Below, in pieces: positions 9,661 through 23,224 of a DNA stretch of 64,000 bases. The notes beneath the pieces are model-generated. The model was not told the origin of the DNA and did no database searches. It saw only the letters and a program-made list of their open reading frames with translations. Source of the stretch: Selaginella moellendorffii (lineage: Eukaryota; Streptophyta; Lycopodiopsida; Selaginellales; Selaginellaceae); contig NW_003314404.1 of the NCBI RefSeq assembly GCF_000143415.4, forward strand, positions 2,167 through 66,166, in the 5' to 3' direction. The stretch's first letter is position 1. Each line of letters starts with the position of its first letter. A program made the position numbers and the translations under genes.

Positions 9661-11296
9661 TGTGAGACACAAAATCCCTAGGCCCCAAAGTGGAGCCGAA
9701 AGGGTGCCATGTGGTAGTGGCCGAAGCGAAAGCCAAACGAACATAACATGTTTAGACTAAAAGCTCTGACTTGAAAGGTTGAGAGCGGGAGTGGAACTCC
9801 CAACGAAGTGTTCAAGGAACAAGCACAAAGCAAGCAATGAGTGGGTCTCTAGAAAAGGGACACAAGAGGACTAACATATGCCACATGGCAGAGTCTGAGA
9901 TGGACCCGAGATGGTGTCCGAGATGGAGTCCAAGATGGAGTTCGAGATGGACTCGAGATGGAGTCCGAGATGGAGTCTAAGATGGACCGAGACGGAGTCT
10001 GAGATGGAGTTCGAGATGGAGTCTGAGATGGACCCGAGATAGAATCTGAGATGGAGTCTAAGAAGGACTTGAGATGGAGTCCGACATCAAGACCGAGACC
10101 AGGACCGAGACTGAGTCCGAGATTGGGACCAAGACTGAGACCAAGACCGAGATTGGGACCAAGACTGAGACCAAGACCGAGATTGGGACCAAGACCGAGA
10201 CCAAGGCCAAGGCCGAGACTGAGCTCGAGCCCGAGTCCAAGTCCGAATCCAAATCCGAGTCCGAGTCTAAGTCTGAGTCTGAGTCCGAGTCCGAGTCCGA
10301 GTCCGAGTCCGAGTCTGAGAGGGTGAAAGCCCAAAGCGTTCGTCTCCCAGACCCTAGGGGGTTTGGTGAGCTCCAAAAGTATAGTGGGGGGAGGACTGTA
10401 GTGGAGCTAGTTTGGCCCAGGAAGGCTGTACCCAGTGTTGGGTGATGAGTTGCCCACTGGGAAGTCCAAGACTAAAGTGAACACAGACCGATAAGTGGGG
10501 TAGCTCAGTGAAGTGTTCAAGAGCCGGCTCTAGTTCCCCCAGGAGATCGACTGGCTGATGCTCTCAGTCCAAGTGTGGGTGGCACTACCTTCTTGGATAC
10601 CTGGTGTGGCTCAACGGAACCTTGCTCTAAGCCCATGGCTAGAGCACCCAAAGGCAGAAGGTGGGGAGAGTACCCATGAGGCTCGCGTAAGGCCACAGTG
10701 TTCCGAAATGTTGTCCCCAAGTCCTAGACGGTGAAAAGGAAGAGGAGCAATCCTCTAGTGCAATGACCAAGGATATGGTCACATGGTGATGAAGTCCCAA
10801 AGGATAGTGGGACTTAGAGGTCGGGCCTACAGACTTCGATCTAGTGGTAGTGTTGGCGAACACGACCATGGATAGGAAGGGACTTAGTGGGGACCGGAAA
10901 AGAGATATTAGGGAAGGCTATTCCTCATGTCTGTGGGCATCCTAAAGATGCTAGGGAGTGGATCTAGGATGATCACTCATGGACGGATAGCTTAGTCTTT
11001 GAGAGATAGGACTGTGATGTAGGTGGTGTCAGACCACTGGTGTGACTAAGGTGAATGAGCATGGCCTTAGCGTAATGGGCTAATGTGCCAGTAGTACCTT
11101 GGGGTGTCGGTCATGGGATCAAACATGTGGAGCACTTGGACCAAGTGCAATAGTTGAGTGGCATGGATGCCATTCTTGGGGCTAGCAAGTCCCTAAGTCC
11201 AAAATAGGACTTATGGAGGTTGTGAGTGAGACTCTTCCAAATGGTCGAAGGTGTGGTTAAGTGACTAAAGTAGAATGGAAAATTTAGTCGCTTACA
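9661..11296 (+). repeat. Complete LTR_B, plus orientation (1636 bp)
   Basis: It starts TGTGAGACAC and ends GCTTACA (TG...CA), directly followed two bases later by a primer-binding site. The inner part (9890-10330) is the minisatellite seen on the opposite strand at 6935-7325. It is therefore the 5' LTR of a plus-strand element. Confidence 0.8.
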
Positions 11297-11299
11297 ACT

Positions 11300-11312
11300 T
11301 GGTATCGGAACT
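11300..11312 (+). other. Primer-binding site, initiator tRNA-Met type
   Basis: The sequence TGGTATCGGAAC closely matches TGGTATCAGAGC, the complement of the 3' end of plant initiator tRNA-Met, and sits just after the LTR end. Confidence 0.7.
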
Positions 11313-14300
11313 GTTCCTTAGTCTAACTTTTATTGGTGCTCAAATATATCACCATTGATATTGGCATCGGAAGGTCCTAGGAGTGGGCCTATCCTTGAAG
11401 AGTAGCATGTCGAGAGGACATGGCTCTCCACTCAAGTTCATGCGTGAACTTGGGCGCGATGTGGTGGATAGAAAAGGGGCCAGTAAGGGAACGACTTTGG
11501 GATCTTGGGAACAATATAAAGGTTTCTTTAGAGAGTTGAAAATGTAATCCAGATGAGTGTTTGACGTGGCCAACTGGTTAATATAGTTGTGGTAAACAAC
11601 TATAGTTAGGATCACGGGAAAGATAAAGACTTCAAAGCAATAAAGGAGTCATAAGATTATCCTCATATAGTTGAGGTTTGTACTCATGAATGTGAAACCA
11701 AAAGTAATGACCACAGGAGATCAAATACGGAAAAGGACACAAGTCCTTGAAATGGTAGCCGGAGCTACCTCTAATAAATGCTAGAACAACCCAAGGAGTT
11801 GGGGATGTACTCAGAGGATGAGTTGGTATTCTCATCACATGGACAAGTGGTCCTAAGGGGCAAAAGGTTGCCCTAATAAAACAAATCAAGTGTCGGAGTA
11901 ATACTTGCAAAAATGGTCCTTGTGAGTAGGACTTGAATACAAGAAGTTGTATTCCAGTGAGCTAGCAACTCAAAAATAAGACCTTATAGGTCGGGGGATT
12001 AGGAAAAGTCCAAAAGGCTAAATGACTTAAGTGGAGTCAAGGAATGGTCCTTAAAGGACTGATAGAAGCATTTAGACTAAGGTGTGTTGTGCCCCACGAA
12101 GGATAGGGAGGATCATAAAATCCAAGTATGAGAATGGTGGGTAGTTCATGGGTGGCAGAATGTGCCATACTAAAGTCGTGGGAAACACTAAACATTAAAC
12201 TCAATTTCAGATAACACATTATCAAAGAGTGATTCCCCACATCCAAGACTCAATGAAATCTAACACCACAAACTAAACACAACCAAATGATATTGACAAA
12301 GGTAGAATCAATATACCAACATGGAAAACCCATGTAAGTTTAACGACATGATCCTCTGCAATACCATCCAATAAAGCAAGCCTATCACTGCTAAATCATC
12401 ATCGAACAAAGCAAGTGTTAAATAATCTTTGATAAAGTCTATAAGCAATCATTAGTCACCAAATAACCAACAATCACTTTTCAACTTGCCTTCACAAGAC
12501 CCAACACTAAACTCATGCCATCGAATTATATACTTGGCCACCATAAACGTAATACCCTAGGTACAAGATAAAAGTTCATGGACAAACATAAACTAAATGA
12601 CCACTCGAATCCAACTCAACTACAATAAGTTCACTAATGCATTTAGCCAACAGCTCTAAGTATACCTTGAAAAGGCTAGCTATGCATAATTAACATTTAG
12701 TCGAAACTAAAGTGAAGACTATGAAATGGACTCATATTGGTATACAACCTCCTCATAGACAAAACTATACTACAGGTACCAACATCTCAACCTCAAACAA
12801 CTAAGTTAGACATTACTATCTTCAACTAAGACGCAGGGCCACAAAGACCAAGTCAAGATCAGTGAAAGTTCACTACTTTTATAGAGTATAACAAAATGCA
12901 AAGTGCAACCTACCATCAAATATAATATTACAAACAAAAGGCACAAGGGTCACATTTCTTAGAAAAGTGTAACAACCACTTTTCTAAACCAACTCCAAAC
13001 TCTATCCAACTCAATTACTTTTGCCCCAAAAGTTAGCATCTTTTTCGGGTTGCATCATACAAACTACTTATTGAGGTTTAACCGAAGTCAACTCAAAAAA
13101 TTTCACTAATTTGTAATAACTTACAAAAACAGAATGGTTTTTGAGCAAAATGATCAACAAATCAACCATTGGAAAAGCTTAAGAAAATTTATAGAAAATT
13201 TTCTATCCTAAAGAAAGAATGATTCTCAATTTAGGAATGCAAACTTTTAAGACTCAACCATAGGTTCACATAGGTTCACCTCAACACAAATTCTCATGAC
13301 CTAATAATATACTTAAGCATTGAACATCTTGCCCATACTTCCAATATCCAACACTGACATTTGCAAAATGCAAAATGAATATTCAATACTTGATCACGAA
13401 CACCATATTTTTGGATATCCACAATGCACTTAACATTTTTTTTCAATCACCTTCAAAACCCAATATAAAGCCAAAACATTAACAAAAAAAATAACATGGA
13501 AAATCAAGTTTTAAGGAAAATTCTTCATTCGAAATAACAATGCCACTTCCATTAACACAAGTGTTAGTGATGTAAATGCCTCAACTACACATTGTCTTTA
13601 TTCAACAATCTACTTCAAGTGCTAATGGATAAACTAACAAGCTATAATAAATGAATGTTACAACTTTTTTCCATCACTTTATGGGCAAACCCTTAAAGAA
13701 ACAAAATACCAACTCAAGCTCAGCATAATGGGCCATCATTGAGAATTTAGTCAAAGTTATTATAATACTACTACATGCAAATAGATATACTTCACTATTA
13801 ACCACTTTGGGGTTGATCATCATTTAGCCAAGCAACTTCATAAACACATTACTCATTGTCACATGGATATAATATAAAATCATAATGACTTGATCATCAA
13901 TTGAGCAACACCTATGTCATCATTTCAAAGATTTATATGAATATCAAGTGACAACTCAATTTGACAAAATGCAATATAAATGCCACATCCCACCGATAGA
14001 GATTTATAATACCCAATACCACAAACTTCATGCCATTCTTTTTCTGACTAAACCCAAAACTAATCTAACACCAAGCTACTCAAGGAGCAATAATAAGGTT
14101 TCTCATAAAAGAATTAAGCATTGTAACCCAAATCTTCTAATAGCAAGCCTAGACAAAATGGTTTAGCGTTTCACCACTATCCATCCCATAACTCACCATT
14201 TGTAAGACTATCATTTCCAACAGGCATCAAGATAGAGACTCTTAATTACATGATGTGAGTATGAGCAATGAGTTAACACCTTATTGCAAATCATTTTTCC

Positions 14301-14849
14301 AAGAAGAAAAAATGATTTACGTGTTTGATCCTTTGTCCTTGAGGACTCTCTTTTCGGTCTTATCTTTGACAAATCCTCAAACTTACTTTTGCACTACCTT
14401 CAATCCAATCCAAGAAAGTTTATGAGAGAGTGCAGCAATGATTACTTGAACTAATAGACTAATCCTTACAATCTTGATTGATTAACTTATAATCATGCCT
14501 AAGAAGGATCCACTAGTGTCATGCTAAATAACTATGGACCAACCTATTTGCCACTTTTAGCAAGCTCAGGGAAGGTTTACTTTCACTCATGGTATAAGGA
14601 ACAACTCATGGAACTATCGCTAGGTTAACATTAATCTTGCTAACTCAAAATGTAACCTTGAGTTGCTAATGTGCCTCACTCATGAGCCTAAGTACAAACT
14701 CGTGCAAATGGAACAACTCAATCCTTCTTATGAGCCCAAGAGCAAGCTCATTTAGTATGGTACAAAAGGAAACCAAAGTTTATATCCAAGGAACAATTGC
14801 GAAGTCTTAGCACCCAAATGTGTACCCACTCGAATCGTCATTTTCATCT
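11313..14849. other. AT-rich decayed internal sequence, no gene seen
   Basis: Follows the LTR_B primer-binding site, so the first part should be the leader/gag side of that element. The one short frame (11408-11548, 46 codons) has no recognisable family. From about 12250 on the sequence is strongly AT-rich with scattered stops in all frames. Confidence 0.4.
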
Positions 14850-15990
14850 TTGCATATACAACAAAATTAGTTGCCCAATCTCATTGAATAATACTCGCTG
14901 AGATTCATTCTTTGATACCAAATGTAGTGCATGTGGTTTTTACCCTTTATCCTATAGTGATTTACCATATGATAACCATGAAGTGTAACCTAAACCCTCT
15001 ATATGCCATATATCACATGCCATATGCCACATGCCATATGCCACATGTCCAAAGGACAGTGGTGTGGAATCCGAGTTTTGGAGCCTTGAGCCATTAAAAT
15101 GGAGCCAAACTTTTAAGCATAGAGACAAGGAATGAAGGTATTAGAGCACAAAGCAATTCCCGAGCATTTAACCCAAGGAGCGAAAGGATAGGAGTATAGA
15201 GTGATTTTAGAATAGTCTTAGAGCATCTCGTATCCCAATGCTAGGACCAGCATGCAATAAAGTTTGGCATTATTTCAGCATACCGGTGGCCTAATGCGAA
15301 AATATGGGTACTTCACCAACTAGCATGGTATGGAACTTGGGCTTAGACCTAAGTCAAACGTAAAACAAAGACAAGCACGCAAATAAGAGTTAGACTATGC
15401 CTTATGTTAGTCAGCCATGCCTGACCTACCCACTATCTCTACTATGGAACCCCCCACGGCGCTCCCCCCGCCCCCCTTGAGGAATACATGCTTTGGGCCT
15501 CTGGGATATGCTCTAAACTTACTAAATATAAAATGTCCCTAGATTGCGAATTTGGACATGGAACAAACACCATTATATTTAAGACAATCTCTACATTCTA
15601 TAAATATGCCAAATGAGCAAATCTAGACACTTTCCATAAATAGCATTTGGGATCAGAATGAGACTAACACAAAGGACATGATAGCAAGGGTGTTTGATAA
15701 ACACGGTAATTTATCATTTAGTGATATTGAGGGACTAATCTTAATACACAAGGGTTCTTGTTAGTAGCTAGTGCAAGACACAACAAGACATGAACTCTTT
15801 ATTGGGCTAAATATGTTTAGCCAATAGCACATAGAAATTCCATCCTTATACTCATCCAATCTAAATACACTCAAAATGCCCAGTTAACTCCACTAGCACA
15901 AGAAGGACTGATAAAGAGTCCAATAATACTGACCTCTTGCCATCGTGGTAGTAAGGAAAGAGTGTCTGTAAGGACTGGCTGATAGGTAAC
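14850..15990 (-). repeat. Dispersed repeat C, inverted copy
   Basis: This is the diverged reverse complement of 23225-23659 continued at 39830 and 40085-41050. Matches include the ACTACCACGATGGCAAGAGG / ACTACCATGACGGCAGGAGG pair and the GATTAGTCCCTCAATAT block. It probably derives from the LTRs or ends of another retroelement. It contains no gene. Confidence 0.55.
14999..15048. repeat. Short tandem repeat of CATATGCCACATGC
   Basis: About three copies of a 14-nt unit built from ATATGCCA and CATGCCA. Confidence 0.6.
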
Positions 15991-16017
15991 TTTCATTACC
16001 CAAAGTCACATTTGTGA

Positions 16018-16584
16018 CACTCAGACTCGGTCTCGGTCTCGGTCTTGATCTTGGTCTCAGTCTTAGTCTCGATCTCTTTCTCGGTCTCAACCTTGGACTC
16101 CATCTTAAGTCCATCTCAGACTTGACTTCGGACTCCATCTCAGGTCCATCTCGGACTCCATCTCAGACTCCATATTAGGTCCATCTCGGACTCCATCTCG
16201 GGTCCATCTCGAAATCCATCTTAGGTCTATCTCAAGTTCATCTCAGACTCCATCTCGGGTTTGTCTTGGACTCTATCTCGGACTGCATCTTGGGTTCATC
16301 TTGGACTCCATATCAGACTCCATCTTGGACTCCATCTCGGACTCCTTCTCGGACTCGTGTCATAACACATGCTAGTCTTTCTTGTGTCCCTTTTTAAAGA
16401 CTTATTCACTGATTGCTTCGTACTCATCCCTCGAGCACTTTGTTCAAAATTCCACTCCCACTCTCAACTTTCCAAGTCGGAGCCCTAGGTCCAAACATGT
16501 TACACTTGTTGGACTTTTGCTTTGACCACTACCATGTGGCACTCTTTTTGCTCCACTTCGGGGCTTAAGGATTTATATCTCACA
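16018..16584 (-). repeat. LTR_B fragment, minus orientation
   Basis: Shares the minisatellite and the terminal 250 nt of LTR_B and ends in CTCACA like 7555. The other end is missing. It directly abuts Gypsy pol sequence of opposite orientation. Confidence 0.65.
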
Positions 16585-18897
16585 AGTGACTAATGATTTC
16601 ATTAATGATGTCTTAAGGGGATGTGGGAGGAATATGTTTGTGATATTCGTAAAGTGTTAGATTAGCTATAGAAAGTTGGTTTAAAGCTGAAGTGGTCAAA
16701 GTGTGTGTTTATGTGGTCAAAGTGGGACACAACTTATCTTGAGTACCATATTTCTTGTGAAGGTTAGCAAGTTGATTCTTACAAACTTGTAGTTATTCTA
16801 AAGTTCCCTACTCCGAAGTGTGTGAATGATATGCAATGTATCTAGGTTATTTTTTTAATCATCTTTCTAATTGCACTACATTGTTGTGAACATTGCTCAA
16901 ATCGTCAATGTCATCTTTCATTTGGTCTATAAACTATGAGTAGGCATTTATAGATCTTAAAGAGCTGTTGATGACTCTTTTGGTTTTGGTGTATCCTAAC
17001 TACACTTGATTTTTTATTTTACGCATGGATGCTTTTGATATTGGTCTTGAAAGTGTGTTGATACAAGAGAGCCTAAGTGTGTTTGGTCAGTGCCATCCTA
17101 TTGTATATATTAGCCATACATTACAACTAATGGAAGTGAATTACTCCACAACAAAGAAGAAGTGTTTAGCAATAGTTTAGGGTTTCAAGAAACTTCATGC
17201 ATATCTTGAACGTAACTAAAAGGTGATCATGCTACAGTTACTTCATTATTGAAATAAAAGAATTTAGTTGGTTGTGCTACTCAATGGGCTTTGAAGCTTT
17301 AAATATATGATTTTGATATTGCTCATCGCCCAAAGAGTTTTATGGCTGATGTTGGTACTCTTTTTCAAACTCCTCTTCCTTCTTCACTCTCTTCTCATGT
17401 TTCTAACAAACCTATAATTCTAGCATTTGTGGATTTTTTGGATGGAGGATTCTGTACCTTTGGCGGTTGCAATACTTAATATTCAATATCCACAAGGTGA
17501 AGAGCAGAATTTACTTGCTCTTAATAAGGTTCATGAGGCTCAAAAAATTGAGTTGTGGATTCGAAAGCTTCGTGATAGGTTTGAGAATTTTGCATCACTT
17601 GTTAATAACTTACCATTTTGGCATTTACATTCTCAATATCACCTTGAGGATGGTCTTCTTTATTTTTCTTGGGACGGATCTTGATGATCATTTGTGGCTA
17701 GTGGAGCCTTCAATCTTTATTCCACACTTTCTCTACGCCTATCATAATTCTCCTATTCTAGATGGGCATATAAGATATTGTCGTGTGACTGAGAAGTTGC
17801 ACAAGTTTTTTTATTAATTAGAGATGAAACATGATGTTATCCAATATGTACGTAACTATATTTGGTGCCAAACTCATAATACTCCCCCTTGTGTTACAGA
17901 AAGACGGTTGGAATCAATTGTAATTTCCCATCTGTTTGAGTTAATGGCATTTGATTTGATGAGACATTTTTCATGATCGATTGCTAGCAATGAGTATGTC
18001 ATTGTTGCTTATGACTACTAGACTCACTGGGTGGAATTCAGTGCTTTTGTTAGCATGTTTGCAACTGCTGTTGGATACTTCCTCTTCAATTAAATGGTAT
18101 TCCAACATTCCTATCTAGAGCAGATTCTTTCAGATAATAGTCTTGCATTTATAGCTGAGGCATTTCACATTTTAAGGTCTTAGTGGGGATATGCTAAATT
18201 TTTACAAGTCTTTATCATTCACAATTAGACATTTTGGTGGAACAGCTCATTTGGACTTTCAAAGGGATAATCATGAAATACGTGAGCTTTTAGCATTTGG
18301 GATAATTATTTGCCATCTTTTCAGTATGCATATATCATAAGTGTGTAGAGTTATATTGGTGCTTCACCATATAACTTTTATATGGTGATAATCCAATATT
18401 GCCAATAGAGTGGATTTACCTTCATGATTGACAAGGGTTACTGATGCTAGGTTGTGGGATCAATATTTGATAAACATTCTTCCATTTGTCTGAGTAAAGT
18501 CTTCTAAACATCTGAATTGTGTATAAGTGGGACAACAATAGCACTACAACTACCATCATCGTCCACTTGTAGAGTATAAAATGGATGACTTAATATTAGT
18601 CTATTTTCCCATCTTACAATATGTGGTTTATCTAAGGGGCTCTTTGCTTAGTGGAAAGGTTTATAAGGTGTTATGACAAGTTGGACTGCAAGTTTATAAA
18701 GTTAAATATAACATCCAATAGGCTGATCCTTCAGAAATTATGCATGTGCAATAGCTAAAACACTTTGTACAAAGGGATCATGAACAATTAGCACCACCTA
18801 TAGATCCACTAATGCTTCCTCCTGATGTTCCTCCAAATCTTAGTCCATCTATGAGAGAACCCTGATAATCTTCCATCATTCCAAGAGGAGGGGATGA
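16585..18897 (+). pseudogene. Decayed Ty3/Gypsy pol (RT end, RNase H, integrase)
   Basis: Conceptual translation, interrupted by many stops and shifts, shows the order of a Gypsy pol: the end of RT (FINDVL...), an RNase H block (MDAFDIGLESVLIQ, VNYSTTKKKCLAIV), the integrase zinc-binding region (17427-17870: LEDGLLYF, YHNSPILDGH, IWCQTHNTPPC), a poor integrase core (17940-18060) and a C-terminal end rich in Pro with Gly-Gly-Asp-Asp-Val. A polypurine tract (AGAGGAGGGGATGATG, 18884-18899) follows. No part can be expressed as is. Confidence 0.7.
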
Positions 18898-19045
18898 TGT
18901 GAGGTCCAAGTGTACGGTTATAATGCCATATACTAATATTAGCGTAGTGGAATTTTGGTAGTCATCAGATAGGTTTTAATCCGGACCACTTGCTCTTGTA
19001 TATAAGCTAGGGTTTTTGGGCTAAATGATATGCACATTTCTCGCT
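18898..19045 (+). repeat. LTR-like direct repeat, copy 1
   Basis: Starts TGTGAGGTCCAAGTGTACGG right after the polypurine tract and is about 140 nt long. A diverged direct copy begins at 19561. It probably marks the 3' LTR start of the Gypsy element. Confidence 0.55.
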
Positions 19046-19560
19046 TTCCATATTCCATGCACTCACAAAATGAGATTATTAAAAGATTAAAACATAAAGG
19101 ATTTGATTGAAGATATAAATATTTATGCATCAATTGTTGAAAGATCTGAAAAGGTTTTATAGCATATATAGTATCTGTTATTTTTTGCAAGATAAACTAA
19201 TGAAAATGAAATTATAAATAGTTTGTAGCATTATCATTACTACTAAACAATCTGAAGTAAATATAAGTTCTTTATCATAGATTTTGGCACAATCTACACA
19301 AAAAATCTCACTCCTTTCTTTAATATATTTTATAATATATAATACAAGTTGTTTTATTTTTGAAAGAAAGCATTTATGTAAAAAGAAATACAAACTTATG
19401 GTAAAAGTTTTATTCTATATTAATTAGTGATAATGATATAGATTTCTACTTTTGAATGATCAATTTAGACTTTAATAATATTTTTCTATTAAAGGAATTA
19501 AGAGATTGTACTATAATTTAAAATTTTAATTAAATTTTTATAATATTTTATATTTTAAAT

Positions 19561-19705
19561 TGTGAGCTCTAAGTGTATGGTTACAATACCATATACTAAT
19601 ATTATTATAGTGGGATTTTGATAGCTATCAAATTAGTTTCAATCCGAACCACTTGCTTTTGTTTATAAACTAAGGTTTGTAAACTAATTGACCATTACTA
19701 TATTC
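19561..19705 (+). repeat. LTR-like direct repeat, copy 2
   Basis: Starts TGTGAGCTCTAAGTGTATGG and follows copy 1 with many transitions. The 19050-19560 spacer is AT-rich with no gene. Confidence 0.5.
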
Positions 19706-19973
19706 CACATTGGTGGAGTTAAGCATCTTTAAGTGTCCTTAAGGAGTGCTTGGACTTGATCTTTTGGTTTAAATATAACTTTTACATCATCTAAATCTTA
19801 TTTTATTTGTAGTTTTTTAATTTCTTCTCTTTTGCTTTTTTCATATTCATAGCAGAGCAACAACCTCCTCCTTTGACTGTAGAGCAAAAGTTAGAGTAGT
19901 CACTCAATGTTATGTGGTTGCAATTAAACAATTAAACTTAGTTGATGGTAGCATTTATAATATTGTAAGATAT

Positions 19974-20279
19974 AAATTTTTCCTTTCCAAATTATCAACT
20001 TACTTCATCCATTCAACTACCTTTGCCTTAGCCTTAGTTAAATTCTCTTGCCAAGGCTCCCACCTATTATAGAACTTTTACTTATATTCAATTACTCATT
20101 GCACGAATAATAGGGTGTTAGCTATCCATCCACAAATTCCCAAATTCTCTCCCAATCTCCCTTTTTAAGTTAGACTAGACTTAAGGTTCAATTACACTCT
20201 TTATAAGTATAAACAATTAAACACACTAAGTTTCCATGTTCTTAATATGCCTAAATATAACAAGATTTGATCATAGGAA
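19974..20279 (-). repeat. Old relic of the array LTR (LTR_A)
   Basis: Diverged copy of the first ~310 nt of the LTR at 23660 (TGTAAG, AAATTTTTCCTTTCC, the CTTGCCAAGG and GGTGTTAGC-type blocks) with many C-to-T and G-to-A changes. It breaks off exactly where an LTR_B end begins. Confidence 0.65.
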
Positions 20280-21240
20280 TGTGAGCGATTAAGTTTTCCA
20301 TTCTACTTTAATTACTTAATCACACCTACAACCACTTGAAGGAGTTTTATTCACAACCTCCATAAGTCCAATTCAGGACTTAGGGCTTGCTTGCCCTGAG
20401 AATGGCATCCACACCACTCAACCTTTGCACTTGGTCCAAGTGCTCCATATGTCTGATCCTATGACTAACATCTAAAGTTACCACTGACATATCAACTTGT
20501 TACACTAAAGCCATGCTTATTCATGTTTGTCATACTGATGATCCAACACCACTTACATCATAATCCTATCTCCCAAAGGTTGGGCCATCTGTCCATGAGT
20601 GGTCATCCCAGATCCACTCCTTAGCATCCTTAGGATACCCACAAATATAGGAAATAGCCTTCCCTAATATCCCTTTTTCGGTCCCTACTAAGTCCCTTTT
20701 TATCCATAGTCATATTCACCAACACTGCCACTGCATCAAGGCCTATAAGCTCGACCATTAAATCCCTTTATTCTCTGGGACTTCCTCACCATGTGATTGC
20801 ATCCTTGGTCACTACAAGAGAAGATTGCTCCTCTTCCTTTCCACTATCTAGGACTCTAGAACAACATTTCAGAACACCATGGCCTTACACAGGCCTTATG
20901 GGTACTCTCCCCACTTTCCGCCTTTGGGTGCTCTAACCATGGGCTTAGAGCGAGATTCTGTTGAGCCATGCCACGTATCCAAGTAGGTAGTGCCACCATG
21001 CTTGGACTGGAAGTATTGACCATTCGATCTTCCGAGGGAACTAGAGCTGACTCTTAAATATATCACCAAGCTACCTCATTTGTTTGTCTATATTTATTTT
21101 AGCTTTGGACTCTTCAGTTGATATATAATCACCCAATACGTGGGCATAACATTCCTGAGTCACATTGGCCTTTCCTAGCCAAATTGGCTCCACTGGGGTC
21201 CAACTTCCACCCCACACTTTCCCACTATACTTTTGGAACC
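20280..21240 (-). repeat. LTR_B fragment, minus orientation
   Basis: Reverse complement of the 3' two thirds of the LTR at 9661-11296 (begins TGTGAGCGATTAAG, matching the rc of the LTR end). It stops at the ATACTTTTGGAAC block before the minisatellite, where Gypsy pol sequence takes over. Confidence 0.65.
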
Positions 21241-22680
21241 TCTTTTTGATAAACCCTTCAAAGTGCATTATGATGCATCTAACTATGCTATAGGTGTTGT
21301 GTTGTAGCAAGATTGTGACAATGTAGTTGGTGTTATGCTAAGGTGACACAGAAAGATTGTATCTTCCATCCAAGGATCTGCAACAACTGTTTCTGCTGAA
21401 ACATCATGATGTTCTAACAAGACATGGTGGTAAACAAAAGACTCTTGCTTCATTAAAAAAGGGATTTTTTTAATTTAATATAGAAGGTGATATAGCAGAT
21501 TATATTCATTTTTGCGCTATATTTCAATAGTGTAAGTGAAGAATTGAGAAGCAAGCTAGAAAGTTGCAATGCATTCTAGCACTGACATGGCCATTTTAGA
21601 GTATGACACTTGATTTTGTCACTTGCTTGTCTAAGTCTAAAAGTTATGATACTTTGTTGGTGGTTATGGATCGGTTGTCAAAGGTTGCACACTTCATTCC
21701 ATCTATGAAAATAATGAATGTGAAGTAAGTAGCAAAGCTTTTTTTCCATGAAGTAGTGGTATTCCCGAAGATATAATCTTGGATAAAGATTTGAGATTTA
21801 TAAGTAAGTTTTGGGGCACACTATTCTAATTGTTTGATACCCAATTAAAGTTTAGTTTAGCTTATCTCCTCAAATTGATGCATAGACCATATGTGTGAAT
21901 GCTCAAGTTGAGGATTATTTTCAATATTATATTGCGACAGACCAACGTGATTGGGTTGAGCATTTGGACACACTAGAAATCTATTATAATAACACATTTC
22001 ACAACGCTATTAACTATTCTCCGTGGGAAATGCTGCAAAGGAATGCTCATTGGGTTCCTCAACAAATTGTTGTACCAAAACCAATGTCTAAAGTGTTAAT
22101 CCCGGCCATTGAGACTTATGCAGAGCAACTATGCCAAAGTTGGAAAGCTTAAGATAAGTATTGACGTGATAAAGATCAATATTATCGAGATGTATCCTAT
22201 CAAGTGGGAAATCAGATATGGCTATCTTCCCAATACTTGAATGTGAAGGGATCTTTATCTCAGAAGCTATTACCAAGATATATTGGTCCTTATTGGGTGT
22301 TGAAATGGATTGGTGATATATTCTATTAATTGGATCTTTTTACAGAAATGTCCAATGTTCATAATGTATTTCATGCTAATTTATTGACTCCATACACTAT
22401 GGATGCTACATGTCAAGGGGAAGTTTGTCCACCGCCAAAAGTTGTGAATGGTGAACATGAATACAAAGTTGAAAGCATTTTATCATGTCATCGAAAACGT
22501 GGTGGTTGTACCAAAGAATACTTAGTTAAGTGGCATGGTTACCCAACATGTGAATCAACTTGGGAGTCTCTTAGTAACCTTAGACATGCCTATGAGCTTG
22601 TTACGGAGTATGAGAATCATAATAAAAATAGCTTTTGTAAGTCTTATAATAAATCTTACAAATCAATAAAGTAATACATT
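21241..22680 (+). pseudogene. Decayed chromovirus-type Gypsy pol: RNase H trace, integrase, chromodomain
   Basis: Translation gives an RNase H start (FDKPFKVHYDASNYAIG), integrase-core blocks (21640-21850: VVMDRLSKVAHFIP-like and GIPEDIILD), an open stretch 21895-22152 with DWVEHLDTLEIYYNNT typical of the integrase C-terminal part, and an open stretch 22330-22674 that ends in a chromodomain (YLVKWHGYP, STWE). Stops between these blocks make it a pseudogene. It is a family different from the young array. Confidence 0.75.
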
Positions 22681-23224
22681 TCTATCAAATTAAAAGTTTT
22701 GTTTCTATCATACGTTAATTCTTGGGTCAGTTTTGGCAGGCTAACTTCGGCATTTTGGTGCATAGGGACAATCCATAACTATGGGGATAACTATTATATA
22801 CTAATCACAAGTCCTTGCCTCTCTCTCAATGACTCATTCTTTAAAAAGGTGTGGTCATGTAAACAACTTAATCTGTCAGTTTATAATAGTTGTCTAAATT
22901 TTCCCAATAAAGTTGATTTCTTTCTTAAGGGAGTTGGGCCTCCTCTATATCCCTGTAGGTAGGGATGTATCATTCTTTTATAAGCCAAGTGGTACTTGGA
23001 GTAGCAAGGGTAGCTAATTCTATTAGTCATTTTTTTGTCAATGATAGCCAGAGGGTGTTTAAATCTTTAACATCTTTAGACATAGAGGAGAAGTAGTTCC
23101 ATAACTCATTTAAGTTGGTGTGTGTTTCATATAGTGTCTTTTCGTTAACTTTTGAAGTTGTTTCCTTGATGGTTTGCTAGACTTGAGTATGCATCGACAA
23201 AGACATTGATCTTCTCTAAGGGGG
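22681..23224. other. AT-rich sequence, no gene seen
   Basis: Lies between the chromodomain relic and repeat C. Probably the 3' end of the decayed Gypsy element. No family recognised. Confidence 0.35.
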
